Positions 7,287 to 14,089 of a DNA stretch of 32,407 bases are shown piece by piece (the stretch's first letter is position 1; every line of letters starts with the position of its first letter). Below the pieces are notes generated by a model, which had not been told where the DNA came from, searched no databases, and saw only the letters and a program-made list of their open reading frames with translations. Origin of the DNA: a virus. Location of the stretch: positions 1 to 32,407 of IMG/VR virus record IMGVR_UViG_3300022846_000002; one strand, given 5' to 3'. The position numbers and the translations under genes were made by a program.

Positions 7287-7999
7287 GAAAACATCAGGGA
7301 GAGATCACAAAAAATAGCCACCAATTAAAAAGAAATAGGTCTGGGGTTATCTACGGCATATTTAACAAGTGAGGCGTGTAGGGTGTTGGTGAAGGGGAAG
7401 TGGGTTAAAAAGATGGAACGGGTGGGGGCGATCGGGTTTTTTTGAGGCGTTTTCCGGTTTTTGGGGTGATTTAGGGTGATAAACGGGGGTGACGATGGTG
7501 GGTCTTCCGGGTTCGATGGTCGGCAGGTTGGCCACACTAAGGGCTCCTGGAGGGCGTGGAGTGGGGCCTGCTCCCAGTTGATAACTCCCCAACTAATTCG
7601 GAAAAGTTGGGGGATTGGGATATAGGACATTGTTTAAGTGAATCAGATAGTTATAGGCTTTCTATGTGCTTTTTTGTTTTTGATTGGATTTTGACTGATA
7701 TTGTTTTACCGTCAGGCGGCGAAAAGATAGCGGGTTTTTGCGGGCTGCTGCGGGGCCTGGGGGTGGCGGATCTGGGTCGGCGTTGTGTGTTGTGTGTTGA
7801 TCGCGAGTGCGTGCGTGTGGGTGGGGAAAAAACGGAAAACGCGAAACCGGGGGATCGGAGTCCCAGCCCCCGGTACTATTATGGAGGCCGTGGGATTTTT
7901 GAAAGGTTTAAGTCTACTTTTCCCCATAAGGTGTTGATATCGATTTTAAATATTATAGCTTTAATAGATCGGGATCTTGGAAATAGGGCTACGGGAAAG
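7287..7999. other. long non-coding spacer with two strong hairpins
   Basis: No convincing gene in about 700 bases. Open frames here (one of about 190 aa running through a TAA-repeat as poly-Asn, one on the minus strand rich in Pro) lack ribosome sites and family features. Two clear stem-loops are visible: TCCCCAACT/AGTTGGGGG at 7586-7614 and ACCGGGGG/CCCCCGGT at 7846-7874. The region leads into the iteron-like cluster from 8000. A regulatory or replication role is likely from position between two replication genes. Confidence 0.5.
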
Positions 8000-8336
8000 T
8001 GTGACAGTGTGACGGTTTGTGACGGGGTTTGTGACACAGTTGTACCACCTCCCCTTAATAATAATAATAATAATAATAATAAGTTATATTATATATATAG
8101 GGTACGGTGTCACACTGTACCACCATATTAGGGGAAGAGATACTATATGAAATTTTTTTTTAAAAAATGGAATTTTGGGGAAAAAGAAAAAATGTAAATA
8201 AAATTATAGCTAAGTATAAGTATCTTGTAAAAAGCGAATGTGACGTGACAGTGGGGCATGGAAAACGATAGAAATATAAGAATATTAATGAGTTAAATGG
8301 TTTTTTAGTGTCACATTGTCTGAAAACGGGTGTGAC
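8000..8336. other. putative replication origin: TGTGAC iterons with AT-rich stretch
   Basis: Six TGTGAC hexamers on the + strand (8000, 8008, 8018, 8030, 8239, 8331) and two inverted copies GTCACA (8109, 8310) lie within 340 bases. A TGTACCACC block occurs twice (8041, 8116). Between the clusters are nine exact TAA triplets (8056-8082) followed by TATATTATATATATAG, then a long A-rich tract to about 8220. Iterons beside an easily melted AT-rich tract, placed between primase and helicase-like genes, is the usual layout of phage/plasmid origins. Binding by a phage initiator or repressor is inference; the same repeats could be operators for the downstream gene. Confidence 0.5.
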
Positions 8337-8357
8337 AGCAGCAGTAGGATTATCATT

Positions 8358-9869
8358 ATGGAATTAGATGAAATGTTAAAGAAATACAGTGCCTTAGATG
8401 AGGATGAGGCGAAGGTGGAGGTTTTGCCGGAAGAGGCTGTTGGTGTAACAGTGGAGGGGGATAGTGTAACAACAGGGCAAGACGTTATCCAAACCGGGGG
8501 GTCTGTTAAGATTCGGGTGGAGCGGGAACTGCGGGTGGCCCTCGAGGATCTGCCTGAAGGTGTGATTGATGAAGTGGCGCGGGAATTGACGTTTAAAAAT
8601 CCGCTCTGGATCCGGGCTAAGCGAGCAGGGACCCTTACGCCTGAGATCACGAGGGAGTTGACCTGTTATTGGGAGGGGGACGGCCACCTGTTTACAACCC
8701 GGGGGTTTGCCAGCCGCCTCATACGTATCCTCCAGGCCCATAGGCGCAAAGGCGAATACGATGATTACACTAAGCGATCAGGCACGGTTTACTTTGAGTT
8801 TAAAGGGGATTTGTATCCGTATCAGGGTGAAGTGGTTGCGGTTGTGAATAGTAGAAGATTTGGAACTATCTGTGGTTCAATAGGGTCGGGGAAAAAAGTA
8901 GCTGCGTTATATTTGGCGGCAAAGCGACAGGTACCTGTGATGGTGATTGTGCAGACTAAATCGCAGGCGTATCAATGGCAGGAAGCGGCCGGTCGATTTC
9001 TGGGGCTTTCCCGGACGGATATAGGATTGATCGGAGATGGTAGGCAGGATCAAGGGAGGCCTTTTACTATAGCCATCAGCCGCGCACTTCATAAGATGAT
9101 CGACGATGTGGCCGAGTCGGTCGGGTTTTTAATAGTGGATCAGTGCGACCGGGTCGGGCTGAATGTTTTTTTTAAATTTGTCCGGTATATCCCCTCGGCA
9201 TATATGCTGGGTCTGGCGATCAGACGGAAGCGGGATGACGGTCTAACTAACCTTATACATGCCTATATAGGGCCGCATCTGGCCGAAATCGACATAGATA
9301 GGGTTTACCGGGAATCGACCGCGATCCGACCGGTTTTCCACGGCCAGGACACCGGGTTTGATTACAACTTCAGTGAAGATTACAAAAAAATGGTGGGCGC
9401 CCTGGCCGTGGATCCGGAGCGAAACGAGCGGATTGTCACCGACGTGCTGGCCGAGACCGCGATAAAAGGAGGCGCCCGGACCGTGGTCCTGGTAGAGCGA
9501 TTAGTTCACTTAGAGGCCCTGCAAAAAACCTTTAAAGCTAATTACCGCGACTGTATCTTAATATCCGGAAAGACTAAAAAAGATCAATTGCCGGTTGTTT
9601 TTGAGATGTTTAATAAAGGAAAAACTCAGATTATCTGTGTCACCGCCAAGAGTTTTAATCTGTTGAATGTGGACCGGATCACCCACCTGTTTGTGGCCTC
9701 CCCCCTACGGCATCCCGAGAATCTATGCCAGGCCGTCGGTAAGTTGTTATGGTCAAAACCCGGGGATGATCCCCCGAAGATTTTTGATTATCGGGATCGA
9801 CCGACTCACCTGCAGGGGAGTTACCGGGGCCGGGTGCGGGTGTATCGGGATATGGGGGTGGAAGTTTAA
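8358..9869 (+). CDS. SF2 (ERCC3/UvsW-like) helicase-family protein with degenerate motifs
   Basis: Started at ATG 8358 (a TTG at 8316 is in frame); 503 aa. The overall line-up matches phage SF2 helicases: a PYQ motif (about 155), motif I GSIGSGKKV (about 173-181), motif II VDQCD (about 260), motif III GLAIRRKRDDG (about 284), a second RecA fold and motif VI QAVGKLLWSKPG (about 458). Family consensus as I know it is GSGKT, DECH or DEAH, SATPxRxDG and QxxGRxxR. Thus the P-loop Thr, the catalytic Glu, the SAT motif and the motif VI arginines are all replaced while the fold and frame are kept. It probably cannot hydrolyse ATP normally. A structural or origin-binding role next to the iterons is an attractive inference. 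Confidence 0.8.
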   Translation: MELDEMLKKYSALDEDEAKVEVLPEEAVGVTVEGDSVTTGQDVIQTGGSVKIRVERELRVALEDLPEGVIDEVARELTFKNPLWIRAKRAGTLTPEITRELTCYWEGDGHLFTTRGFASRLIRILQAHRRKGEYDDYTKRSGTVYFEFKGDLYPYQGEVVAVVNSRRFGTICGSIGSGKKVAALYLAAKRQVPVMVIVQTKSQAYQWQEAAGRFLGLSRTDIGLIGDGRQDQGRPFTIAISRALHKMIDDVAESVGFLIVDQCDRVGLNVFFKFVRYIPSAYMLGLAIRRKRDDGLTNLIHAYIGPHLAEIDIDRVYRESTAIRPVFHGQDTGFDYNFSEDYKKMVGALAVDPERNERIVTDVLAETAIKGGARTVVLVERLVHLEALQKTFKANYRDCILISGKTKKDQLPVVFEMFNKGKTQIICVTAKSFNLLNVDRITHLFVASPLRHPENLCQAVGKLLWSKPGDDPPKIFDYRDRPTHLQGSYRGRVRVYRDMGVEV

Positions 9870-9873
9870 ATTG

Positions 9874-9907
9874 TCCGCATAACTCCGGTTTTGTGGAGTT
9901 ATGCGGA
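9874..9907. repeat. palindrome at left end of cassette array 1
   Basis: TCCGCATAACTCC (9874-9886) and GGAGTTATGCGGA (9895-9907) are perfectly complementary (13 bp) with an 8-base loop. GCATAAC and GTTATGC at its ends resemble the R'' and R' boxes of an attC site, but the interval is too short for a normal attC. A variant copy stands at the left of array 2. No T-run, so not a typical terminator. Confidence 0.7.
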
Positions 9908-9928
9908 TCTATATAATCACTTGTTATC
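9898..9928 (+). repeat. 31-bp leader shared by both cassette arrays (copy 1)
   Basis: The 31 bases from GTTATGCGG to CTTGTTATC are identical at 14900-14930, and similarity continues through a TCTTAGAAA block to the ribosome site of each first cassette gene. It includes TATAAT at 9912-9917, a perfect -10 box, with only a poor -35 (TTGTGG or TTTTGT) 15-17 bases upstream. It may be the array promoter or an integration platform. Confidence 0.7.
9912..9917 (+). promoter_or_regulatory. candidate -10 box for cassette array 1
   Basis: TATAAT is exact and conserved in the second array leader (14914-14919). The -35 region is not conserved between the two leaders, so activity would be weak or need an activator. 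Confidence 0.35.
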
Positions 9929-9949
9929 ATCTTAGAAAAGGAGTGTTAC

Positions 9950-10195
9950 ATGAGAAAGTTAATCGAAGACGTTGTTTATGAGAGTTTTACGGCTGGCCTT
10001 AATGAAATACAGGTGGGAACACGAGGCACAGCATTAGAAGCATACCTCATGCCGATAGAGCATCTAAATTGGCAAGAACGAGAGAAATGGCTAACAGATT
10101 ACCGGTTGCGAGATATTAAAAAGCTACTCTCAACACTGAACAATGAACAACTATTATTGTGTTTAACCGCTCAGCATTGCGAAAAGTTCAGCTAA
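9950..10195 (+). CDS. cassette gene 1.1, hypothetical, 81 aa
   Basis: ATG 9950 follows AAAAGGAGTGTTAC (AGGAG). The product is a helical, charged protein with EHLNWQEREKWLTDYRLRDIKKLLSTLNNEQLLLCLTAQH split over residues about 38-76; no family recognised. The stop TAA (10193-10195) lies inside the R'' box of the attC-like site that ends the cassette, as is normal for integron cassettes. More A/T-rich than the neighbouring helicase gene. Function unknown. Confidence 0.65.
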   Translation: MRKLIEDVVYESFTAGLNEIQVGTRGTALEAYLMPIEHLNWQEREKWLTDYRLRDIKKLLSTLNNEQLLLCLTAQHCEKFS

Positions 10196-10246
10196 CCAGC
10201 CGCTTCAGCCGACCGCTAAACGCGGCCGCTGATTAAACCGTTATGC
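10191..10246 (+). other. attC-like recombination site 1
   Basis: Begins GCTAACC (R''-like) and ends GTTATGC (R'; cleavage expected after its G). Between them TTCAGCCGACCGC and CGCGGCCGCTGA can pair imperfectly with extrahelical bases, and the arrangement and wording (TTCAGCCGAC ... CGGCCGCTGATTAAACC) closely resemble classical integron attC sites. Length 56 bp, at the low end of the known range. Confidence 0.75.
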
Positions 10247-10259
10247 GAGGAAGAAATTC

Positions 10260-10532
10260 ATGTTTGACACCTCAAAAAGCATTACAATTATTGAATGTCT
10301 AATAAAAGTTGACGGTTCCTACGAAGAATGGCGCCTTTGCAGTCGAAGATCCAGGGCGATGAGGCTTGAAAAGTGTTTCCCACCCCCCCCTGGATGGAAA
10401 GGTTTGACTATTTGCGAAAGTCAAAACAGAATGATCGATGTGGATTTAACAAAAACCAATTGCGGGAACGTTACAGTTTACCCAAAGCTTACGATTAATG
10501 AAATTGAGGCATTAGGATTACAACAAAGATAA
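10260..10532 (+). CDS. cassette gene 1.2, hypothetical, 90 aa
   Basis: ATG 10260 follows GCGAGGAAGAAATTC (GAGGAAG). It starts 14 bases after the preceding attC-like site, the usual cassette layout. The product begins FDTSKSITIIECLIKVDGSYEEW and has two cysteines in the middle and a C-terminal LTINEIEALGLQQR. No family recognised. Its stop TAA overlaps the R'' box of the next site. Function unknown. Confidence 0.6.
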   Translation: MFDTSKSITIIECLIKVDGSYEEWRLCSRRSRAMRLEKCFPPPPGWKGLTICESQNRMIDVDLTKTNCGNVTVYPKLTINEIEALGLQQR

Positions 10533-10591
10533 CAAATCGTTTAAGAAGGTTGCGGCAAAGGACCGCCGCACCTCTTAACTCAACGTTATAC
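10527..10591 (+). other. attC-like recombination site 2
   Basis: AGATAAC (R'') at the left and GTTATAC (R') at 10585-10591. The inner arms AAGAAGGTTGCGGC and GCCGCACCTCTT pair well with two extra bases on one side, the extrahelical-base pattern typical of attC. Length 65 bp. Confidence 0.75.
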
Positions 10592-10604
10592 GCTGGGGAC
10601 TACT

Positions 10605-10883
10605 ATGTGCAGAGGATGTAAAATCCAAATAAATGGTCAATCCAGCACCTACGAATATTTGGATTGGCTTGGAGATTATCATAAAATAATCCAGGACATG
10701 GGAAAGCTAAATAAAAAAATATTGGCTTTTGAGGAAAAAATTGACCGGAGCTACAAAAAACCGGTTTCAGCGTTCAGGCGTCAACTGCTAAGGGTTCGGA
10801 AGCTGTACGCGAAAGCCGATTTTATCTTAAATGATGTGTATAACGAGGCTGATTCAGCCGATTCCACTTCGTTCCACGGCTGA
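10605..10883 (+). CDS. cassette gene 1.3, hypothetical, 92 aa
   Basis: ATG 10605 begins 13 bases after attC-like site 2; the upstream TGGGGAC is a modest ribosome site. The product starts with CRGC (possible metal pair) and then is strongly helical and basic (KIIQDMGKLNKKILAFEEK, LLRVRKLYAKADFILNDVY), possibly a coiled coil. The last ~15 codons are encoded by the attC-like site itself, so the C-terminus (DSADSTSFHG) may not be functional. No family recognised. Confidence 0.6.
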   Translation: MCRGCKIQINGQSSTYEYLDWLGDYHKIIQDMGKLNKKILAFEEKIDRSYKKPVSAFRRQLLRVRKLYAKADFILNDVYNEADSADSTSFHG

Positions 10884-10897
10884 CCTGCACGTTAGAT
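10838..10897 (+). other. attC-like recombination site 3
   Basis: GTATAAC (R'') and GTTAGAT (R', matches the GTTRRRY consensus) bound a 60-bp segment. TCAGCCG and CGGCTGA form the inner stem around an unpaired CACTTCG-containing loop. It overlaps the 3' end of the upstream cassette gene. Confidence 0.75.
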
Positions 10898-10918
10898 TTT
10901 AAAAGAAAGGAGAGCAAA

Positions 10919-11254
10919 ATGACAAGAGAACATAGAACAAGCAGGGGTTGTGACAGAGACCCAGCCAGAGGCGGATCTTCTAAGACTAAGCACGGATATA
11001 ATTTAGAAAATGATGGAGAAGATGGTGCTGGAAGTGATATGTCGCACTGTTATACAAAACGACCCAAAAACCCATTAACTGTAATGCGCGAAAAATATAA
11101 TACAAAAAGTTCTAATAAAATGCGTGATAGAAAAGATATATTGCGAGATTTACACGCTTCGTATCAAGATGGCGGTGTTCACTCAAGTAATTTAACAGTA
11201 CAAATATTACTCGACATCCGAGAAATTTTATCAGAGATAAGCAGCAAAATATAA
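10919..11254 (+). CDS. cassette gene 1.4, hypothetical, 111 aa
   Basis: ATG 10919 follows GAAAGGAGAGCAAA, a strong ribosome site. The product is polar and basic in the first 70 residues (TREHRTSRGCDRDPARGG...), probably disordered, with a helical C-terminus (DILRDLHASYQDG, VQILLDIREILSEISSKI). No family recognised. It is A/T-rich. The stop TAA lies in an attC-like R'' box, placing it as the last cassette of the array. Confidence 0.55.
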   Translation: MTREHRTSRGCDRDPARGGSSKTKHGYNLENDGEDGAGSDMSHCYTKRPKNPLTVMREKYNTKSSNKMRDRKDILRDLHASYQDGGVHSSNLTVQILLDIREILSEISSKI

Positions 11255-11290
11255 CAAGCCGTTCCAGCGGACGAGCGGCTGATCTGGGCG
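11249..11290 (+). other. truncated attC-like site at right end of array 1
   Basis: ATATAAC (R'') followed by AAGCCGTTCCAGCGGACGAG and CGGCTGATCTGGGCG gives the left and central parts of an attC (AGCCG/CGGCT stem), but the expected GTTRRRY box at the right is replaced by GAAGGAG, the ribosome site of the next gene. The array therefore ends in a broken site. Confidence 0.6.
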
Positions 11291-11303
11291 AAGGAGAAAC
11301 ACA

Positions 11304-12119
11304 GTGAGTACTAAGATTGAGTGGGCGGATGAGGTTTGGAATCCGGTTACCGGGTGTTCTCCGGTGTCGGAGGGGTGCCGGAACTGTTATGCCCGGCGGA
11401 TGGCGCAGCGGTTGAAGGGGCGGTTCGGGTACCCGGCGGACGATCCTTTCAAGGTGACTTTCCATCCCGATCGGATAAACCAACCGTTGAAGTGGAAGAA
11501 GCCGCGGCGGGTGTTTGTCTGCTCTATGGGGGATCTTTTTCACCCCGAGGTGGATGAAGCGTGGATACTTAATGTGTGGCAGGCTATGGGTGAATTCTAT
11601 GACGCCGAGGGGAATATCCAACCGGCAAACGACAGACCCGGCCACACATATCTGGTTTTGACGAAGCGGCCGGAGAGGGCGTTGGACTTCCTCGGTACGC
11701 GCTACCCTGAAGGGCATGAAAGGAAAAACGTCTGGGTTGGGGTTACTGCCGAAAATCAGGAGGAGGCAGATCGACGGATACCCGTACTACTGCAGATACC
11801 GGCTGCGCGGCGGTTTGTGTCTCTTGAGCCGTTACTGGGACCGGTGAATCTGGAGTCTTATCTCGGCGGGTATAAGGAAGAGTGGGACGCATGCAACGCT
11901 CACACGATTGATGCGCCGGTATTGGACTGGGTGATAGCGGGGTGTGAGAGCGGCCCGAAGCGAAGGCGAACGGATTGGGAGTGGTTTCGATTTATAAGGG
12001 AGCAGTGTAAGGCGTATGGGCACCGGGTCCCGTTCTTCCTGAAGCAGATGGATGTTGACGGGAAGTTGGTTAAAATGCCCGCGTTGGATGGGAAGGTCTG
12101 GGATGAGGTGCCGGAATGA
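11304..12119 (+). CDS. DUF5131 family protein (phage Gp37/Gp68-like)
   Basis: GTG start 11304 after GAAGGAGAAACACA; 271 aa. The N-terminus IEWADEVWNPVTGCSPVSEG followed by CRNCYARRMA is the signature of the DUF5131/Gp37-Gp68 family: Cys18, Cys25 and Cys28, a cluster that suggests Fe-S or metal binding and distant kinship to radical SAM proteins. Further family blocks are VFVCSMGDLFH, YLVLTKRPER, NVWVGVTAEN and SLEPLLGP. Common in phages and mobile elements; enzymatic role not established to my knowledge. Length is typical. It begins right at the broken end of cassette array 1. Confidence 0.85.
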   Translation: MSTKIEWADEVWNPVTGCSPVSEGCRNCYARRMAQRLKGRFGYPADDPFKVTFHPDRINQPLKWKKPRRVFVCSMGDLFHPEVDEAWILNVWQAMGEFYDAEGNIQPANDRPGHTYLVLTKRPERALDFLGTRYPEGHERKNVWVGVTAENQEEADRRIPVLLQIPAARRFVSLEPLLGPVNLESYLGGYKEEWDACNAHTIDAPVLDWVIAGCESGPKRRRTDWEWFRFIREQCKAYGHRVPFFLKQMDVDGKLVKMPALDGKVWDEVPE

Positions 12120-12162
12120 GGGAAAGATGAACATCCAACATCGAATGGAAATGGGGTAGACG

Positions 12163-12312
12163 ATGGCGGATACGATTGTGTGGATGGCTGAGGAGCGGGT
12201 TAAGGAGGGCGGGGATAAGGACCTGGTTAGGGCGATTTATGCGGTATCGATGGAGATAGACCTATTGGTGGGTGAGAAAATGAAGGATATGAAAGGAAAT
12301 AATCATGAATGA
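12163..12312 (+). CDS. 49-aa hypothetical protein
   Basis: ATG 12163 follows TGGGGTAGACG, a weak ribosome site. The product is helical and charged (WMAEERVKEGGDKDLVRAIY, then MEIDLLVGEKMKDMKG). It overlaps the next small gene by eight bases (ATGAATGA). No family recognised. A TCCAACATCGAATGGA patch just upstream resembles the repeat units seen elsewhere in the window. Confidence 0.45.
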   Translation: MADTIVWMAEERVKEGGDKDLVRAIYAVSMEIDLLVGEKMKDMKGNNHE

Positions 12313-12454
12313 AATCGATAAGTTTGTGAACAGTTGGAAGTATGCCTTTATCGTGGGGATGACTTTTGCCGCCGTTACATGGATAAAGTTGATACTAAAG
12401 ATGCGAGATGCAGGCCTATCATGGCCAGAGTTGCTGGAAAAAGTATTCCAATAA
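12305..12454 (+). CDS. 49-aa single-span membrane peptide
   Basis: ATG 12305 follows GAAAGGAAATAATC. Residues about 12-30 (KYAFIVGMTFAAVTWIKLIL) form one hydrophobic helix with basic residues on both sides. Size and topology would allow a holin-like or spanin-like role, but there is no endolysin in the window to support that. Its last 80 bases overlap the convergent minus-strand gene. Confidence 0.45.
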   Translation: MNEIDKFVNSWKYAFIVGMTFAAVTWIKLILKMRDAGLSWPELLEKVFQ

Positions 12455-12653
12455 TCCATTTCCAGTAGCGGCGGCAGAAGCGTCCTATGCCATTGAAAAC
12501 TTTAGCGATAACCGGCGGATTGAATCTGTCGGGAAGAAGCGGTGTTTGTGGCTCACCGAACTTGTCTCTCTGGAGGTCCGTGAGGTTATCGATGCTGTAT
12601 GGGATGGGTGTTCCGCGATACCATTCTTTCATCTTACGAGAGATATTCACCAT
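12375..12653 (-). CDS. membrane protein, 92 aa (only convincing minus-strand gene)
   Basis: On the minus strand AGGAGG stands seven bases before the ATG (12651-12653), the best ribosome site in the area. The product has a soluble N-terminal part (TPIPYSIDNLTDLQRDKFGE, PQTPLLPDRFNPPVIAK) and a C-terminal transmembrane helix (WKWIIGILFPATLAMIGLHL, about residues 65-85). No family recognised. It is divergent from the BRO-N gene and convergent with the + strand small genes, the layout of a lysogeny or superinfection gene, though no repressor motif is present. + strand frames over the same bases have no comparable start signals. Confidence 0.6.
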   Translation of the reverse strand: MVNISRKMKEWYRGTPIPYSIDNLTDLQRDKFGEPQTPLLPDRFNPPVIAKVFNGIGRFCRRYWKWIIGILFPATLAMIGLHLASLVSTLSM

Positions 12654-12685
12654 TTATGATCCTCCTGTATTATTGCAGATGCTGC

Positions 12686-12715
12686 AATGTAGCAGATAAA
12701 GTGCTTCAATGTCAA
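12686..12715 (-). promoter_or_regulatory. candidate promoter for the minus-strand gene
   Basis: On the minus strand TTGACA (12710-12715) is followed after 18 bases by TACATT (12686-12691). CTGCAATGTAGCAG nearby (about 12682-12695) is an inverted repeat of CTGC/GCAG overlapping the -10, suggestive of an operator. Confidence 0.4.
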
Positions 12716-12736
12716 ATAAAAAATAAAAAAAACATC

Positions 12737-12765
12737 TTGACAAGGGATAAAGGATTTGTTATGGA
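12737..12765 (+). promoter_or_regulatory. candidate promoter for leader RNA and BRO-N gene
   Basis: TTGACA at 12737-12742 is exact. The -10 17 bases later (TATGGA) is poor. Divergent from the minus-strand promoter about 20 bases away, giving a compact control region. Confidence 0.3.
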
Positions 12766-12794
12766 AATAACTGTCATAACTCTAAAGAGGCTGT

Positions 12795-12840
12795 CCCCGG
12801 CCTTGCCGCGCCATTTTTGTGACGCGGAAGGGGGTGTTTT
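12795..12840 (+). terminator. hairpin in leader upstream of BRO-N gene
   Basis: CCCC (12795) pairs with GGGG (12830) and CCGCG (12806-12810) with CGCGG (12823-12827), followed by GTTTTTATTA. It resembles an early terminator or the first domain of a structured leader. A 51-aa frame (12761-12916) spans this and the next element but is probably not translated. Confidence 0.4.
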
Positions 12841-12858
12841 TATTAGGGCTTATTCTTT

Positions 12859-12938
12859 GCGCCCGAGTGTCCGAAGCGTGGCAACACGCCGAGGGTGGTC
12901 TCCTTTAGAGCCATGACAGCACTCGGGCGCTTTTTTTT
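12859..12938 (+). ncRNA. three-way-junction leader RNA ending in a terminator
   Basis: An 11-bp perfect outer stem (GCGCCCGAGTG 12859-12869 with CACTCGGGCGC 12920-12930) encloses two hairpins: GCGTG-GCAA-CACGC (12876-12889, a GNRA tetraloop) and TGGTCTC/GAGCCA (12896-12913, one bulge). Eight T residues follow the outer stem. The shape is that of a terminator-coupled structured leader (riboswitch-like or attenuator) 40 bases before the BRO-N gene. No known riboswitch core is recognised. Confidence 0.55.
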
Positions 12939-12979
12939 GTGCCCTAAACGTCAAACTTCTAAAGGAAGGAGAATGAATC

Positions 12980-13804
12980 ATGACTAATGTAATTCCATTT
13001 GAGTATGAGGAGCAGGATGTGCGGGTGATCCGAGATGAAAGTGGGGAGCCCTGGTTTGTTGGAAAGGATGTTTGTGTTATTTTGGAGCTTGAAAATGTAA
13101 GTATGGCACTTGAAAAGCTGGATGATGATGAAAAGGGTATCAAAAATATTGATACCCTTGGAGGCGCACAGGACATGGCGACCATTTCCGAATCCGGTCT
13201 TTACACCCTGATTGTCCGATCGAACAAGGAGGCGGCTAAACCTTTTCGGCGGTGGGTGACCCATGATGTGCTTCCCTCCCTCCGCAAAACGGGGCAGTAT
13301 GCCATACCGGGTGCGGATGAGGAGGCGGATCAGGCGGCTGTGGATGCGATATCCCAGTTGAACGAGACAATGGCCTCGGTGAATGCGGCGGTGCGGGGGT
13401 TGACGGCGGTATATGGCAGGCCCGGCTATGACGGCGATTATCTGACCGGGAAAGGACCTGCTACGAGTTTCGGAGCCAGGCCTGTATCCCGGGTCCTCCG
13501 GATGAAGGATGAAACGGTTCGGGATTTCTTAGAAAGCTGCTGTTTGATGCACGCGGATGCCTCGTGTCGCCCCATGGAACTTCATGAGGCGTATCAGGGG
13601 TGGTGCAAAGATGCGCAGGGTGTGCCCCTGGGCCGCAATACGTTTTACAGGTCCTTGCGGGAAATCGCTGCACGGATGGTTTTTACATCCCAGTCGGTAC
13701 CTGATGAGAACGGGGGTATCACCTGTATTCGTGTGGCACACGGGGTCTGTCTGAATCGGACCGGGCGGTATTATGCGGTTGCCTGGGAAGGCGGTGCATC
13801 ATGA
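12980..13804 (+). CDS. BRO-N domain antirepressor protein
   Basis: 274 aa; ATG 12980 after AAAGGAAGGAGAATGAATC. Residues about 4-105 are a BRO-N domain: VIPFEYEEQDVRVIRDESGE, PWFVGKDVC, then ATISESGLYTLIVRSNKEAA and KPFRRWVTHDVLPSLRKTGQY, all diagnostic blocks. The C-terminal domain (about 180-265: VRDFLESCCLMH, GRNTFYRSLREI) resembles the winged-helix domain at the end of phage/plasmid primases and some antirepressors. Such proteins counteract repressors or regulate early/late switching. It follows the structured leader, so expression may be attenuated. Its TGA overlaps the next ATG. Confidence 0.85.
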   Translation: MTNVIPFEYEEQDVRVIRDESGEPWFVGKDVCVILELENVSMALEKLDDDEKGIKNIDTLGGAQDMATISESGLYTLIVRSNKEAAKPFRRWVTHDVLPSLRKTGQYAIPGADEEADQAAVDAISQLNETMASVNAAVRGLTAVYGRPGYDGDYLTGKGPATSFGARPVSRVLRMKDETVRDFLESCCLMHADASCRPMELHEAYQGWCKDAQGVPLGRNTFYRSLREIAARMVFTSQSVPDENGGITCIRVAHGVCLNRTGRYYAVAWEGGAS

Positions 13805-14067
13805 CGGAACCTGAATCTTTTCCGGCTGTTAATATGTATTTGGGGCATATCGACCGGGCGGCCCAGGGGTTGACCGGTCTCGGGATGGTACTCCATGCGC
13901 TGCAGATCGGAGGTGACTTTGAGGAGCCCGGGGATCGGCTGATTGACAATATGCGGCTGACAGGCGGGTTGTATTCGTGTATTGAGGCCCTGGCATGGGC
14001 CATCTCCATAGAGCTGGAGAGTATAAAGGCGAGCTTGGAATTGTATGAGGTGCACAGGAAGGGGTAA
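13801..14067 (+). CDS. hypothetical protein, 88 aa
   Basis: ATG overlaps the BRO-N stop (ATGA), so it is translationally coupled. The product is helical, with GHIDRAAQGLTGLGMVLHAL and a C-terminal AISIELESIKASLELYEVHR. No family recognised. It may be a partner or modulator of the antirepressor, by position only. Confidence 0.6.
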   Translation: MTEPESFPAVNMYLGHIDRAAQGLTGLGMVLHALQIGGDFEEPGDRLIDNMRLTGGLYSCIEALAWAISIELESIKASLELYEVHRKG

Positions 14068-14089
14068 ACGGCGCACATTGATTAGTTTT

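Noticed and set aside
7325-7630. Minus-strand frame of 101 codons
   Set aside because: Pro-rich translation of a G-rich + strand, no start signals and no recognisable domain.
7556-8131. Open frame of 191 codons between primase and helicase-like genes
   Set aside because: No ribosome site, reads the TAA-triplet tract as poly-Asn, no family features, and it covers the iteron cluster; judged non-coding.
9874-9907. Palindrome as an intrinsic terminator of the helicase-like gene
   Set aside because: Strong stem but no T-run follows; its repetition at the second array fits an array-linked role better.
12761-12916. 51-codon frame before the BRO-N gene
   Set aside because: It has a modest ribosome site, but its DNA is better explained by two structured RNA hairpins; composition is unlike a folded protein.
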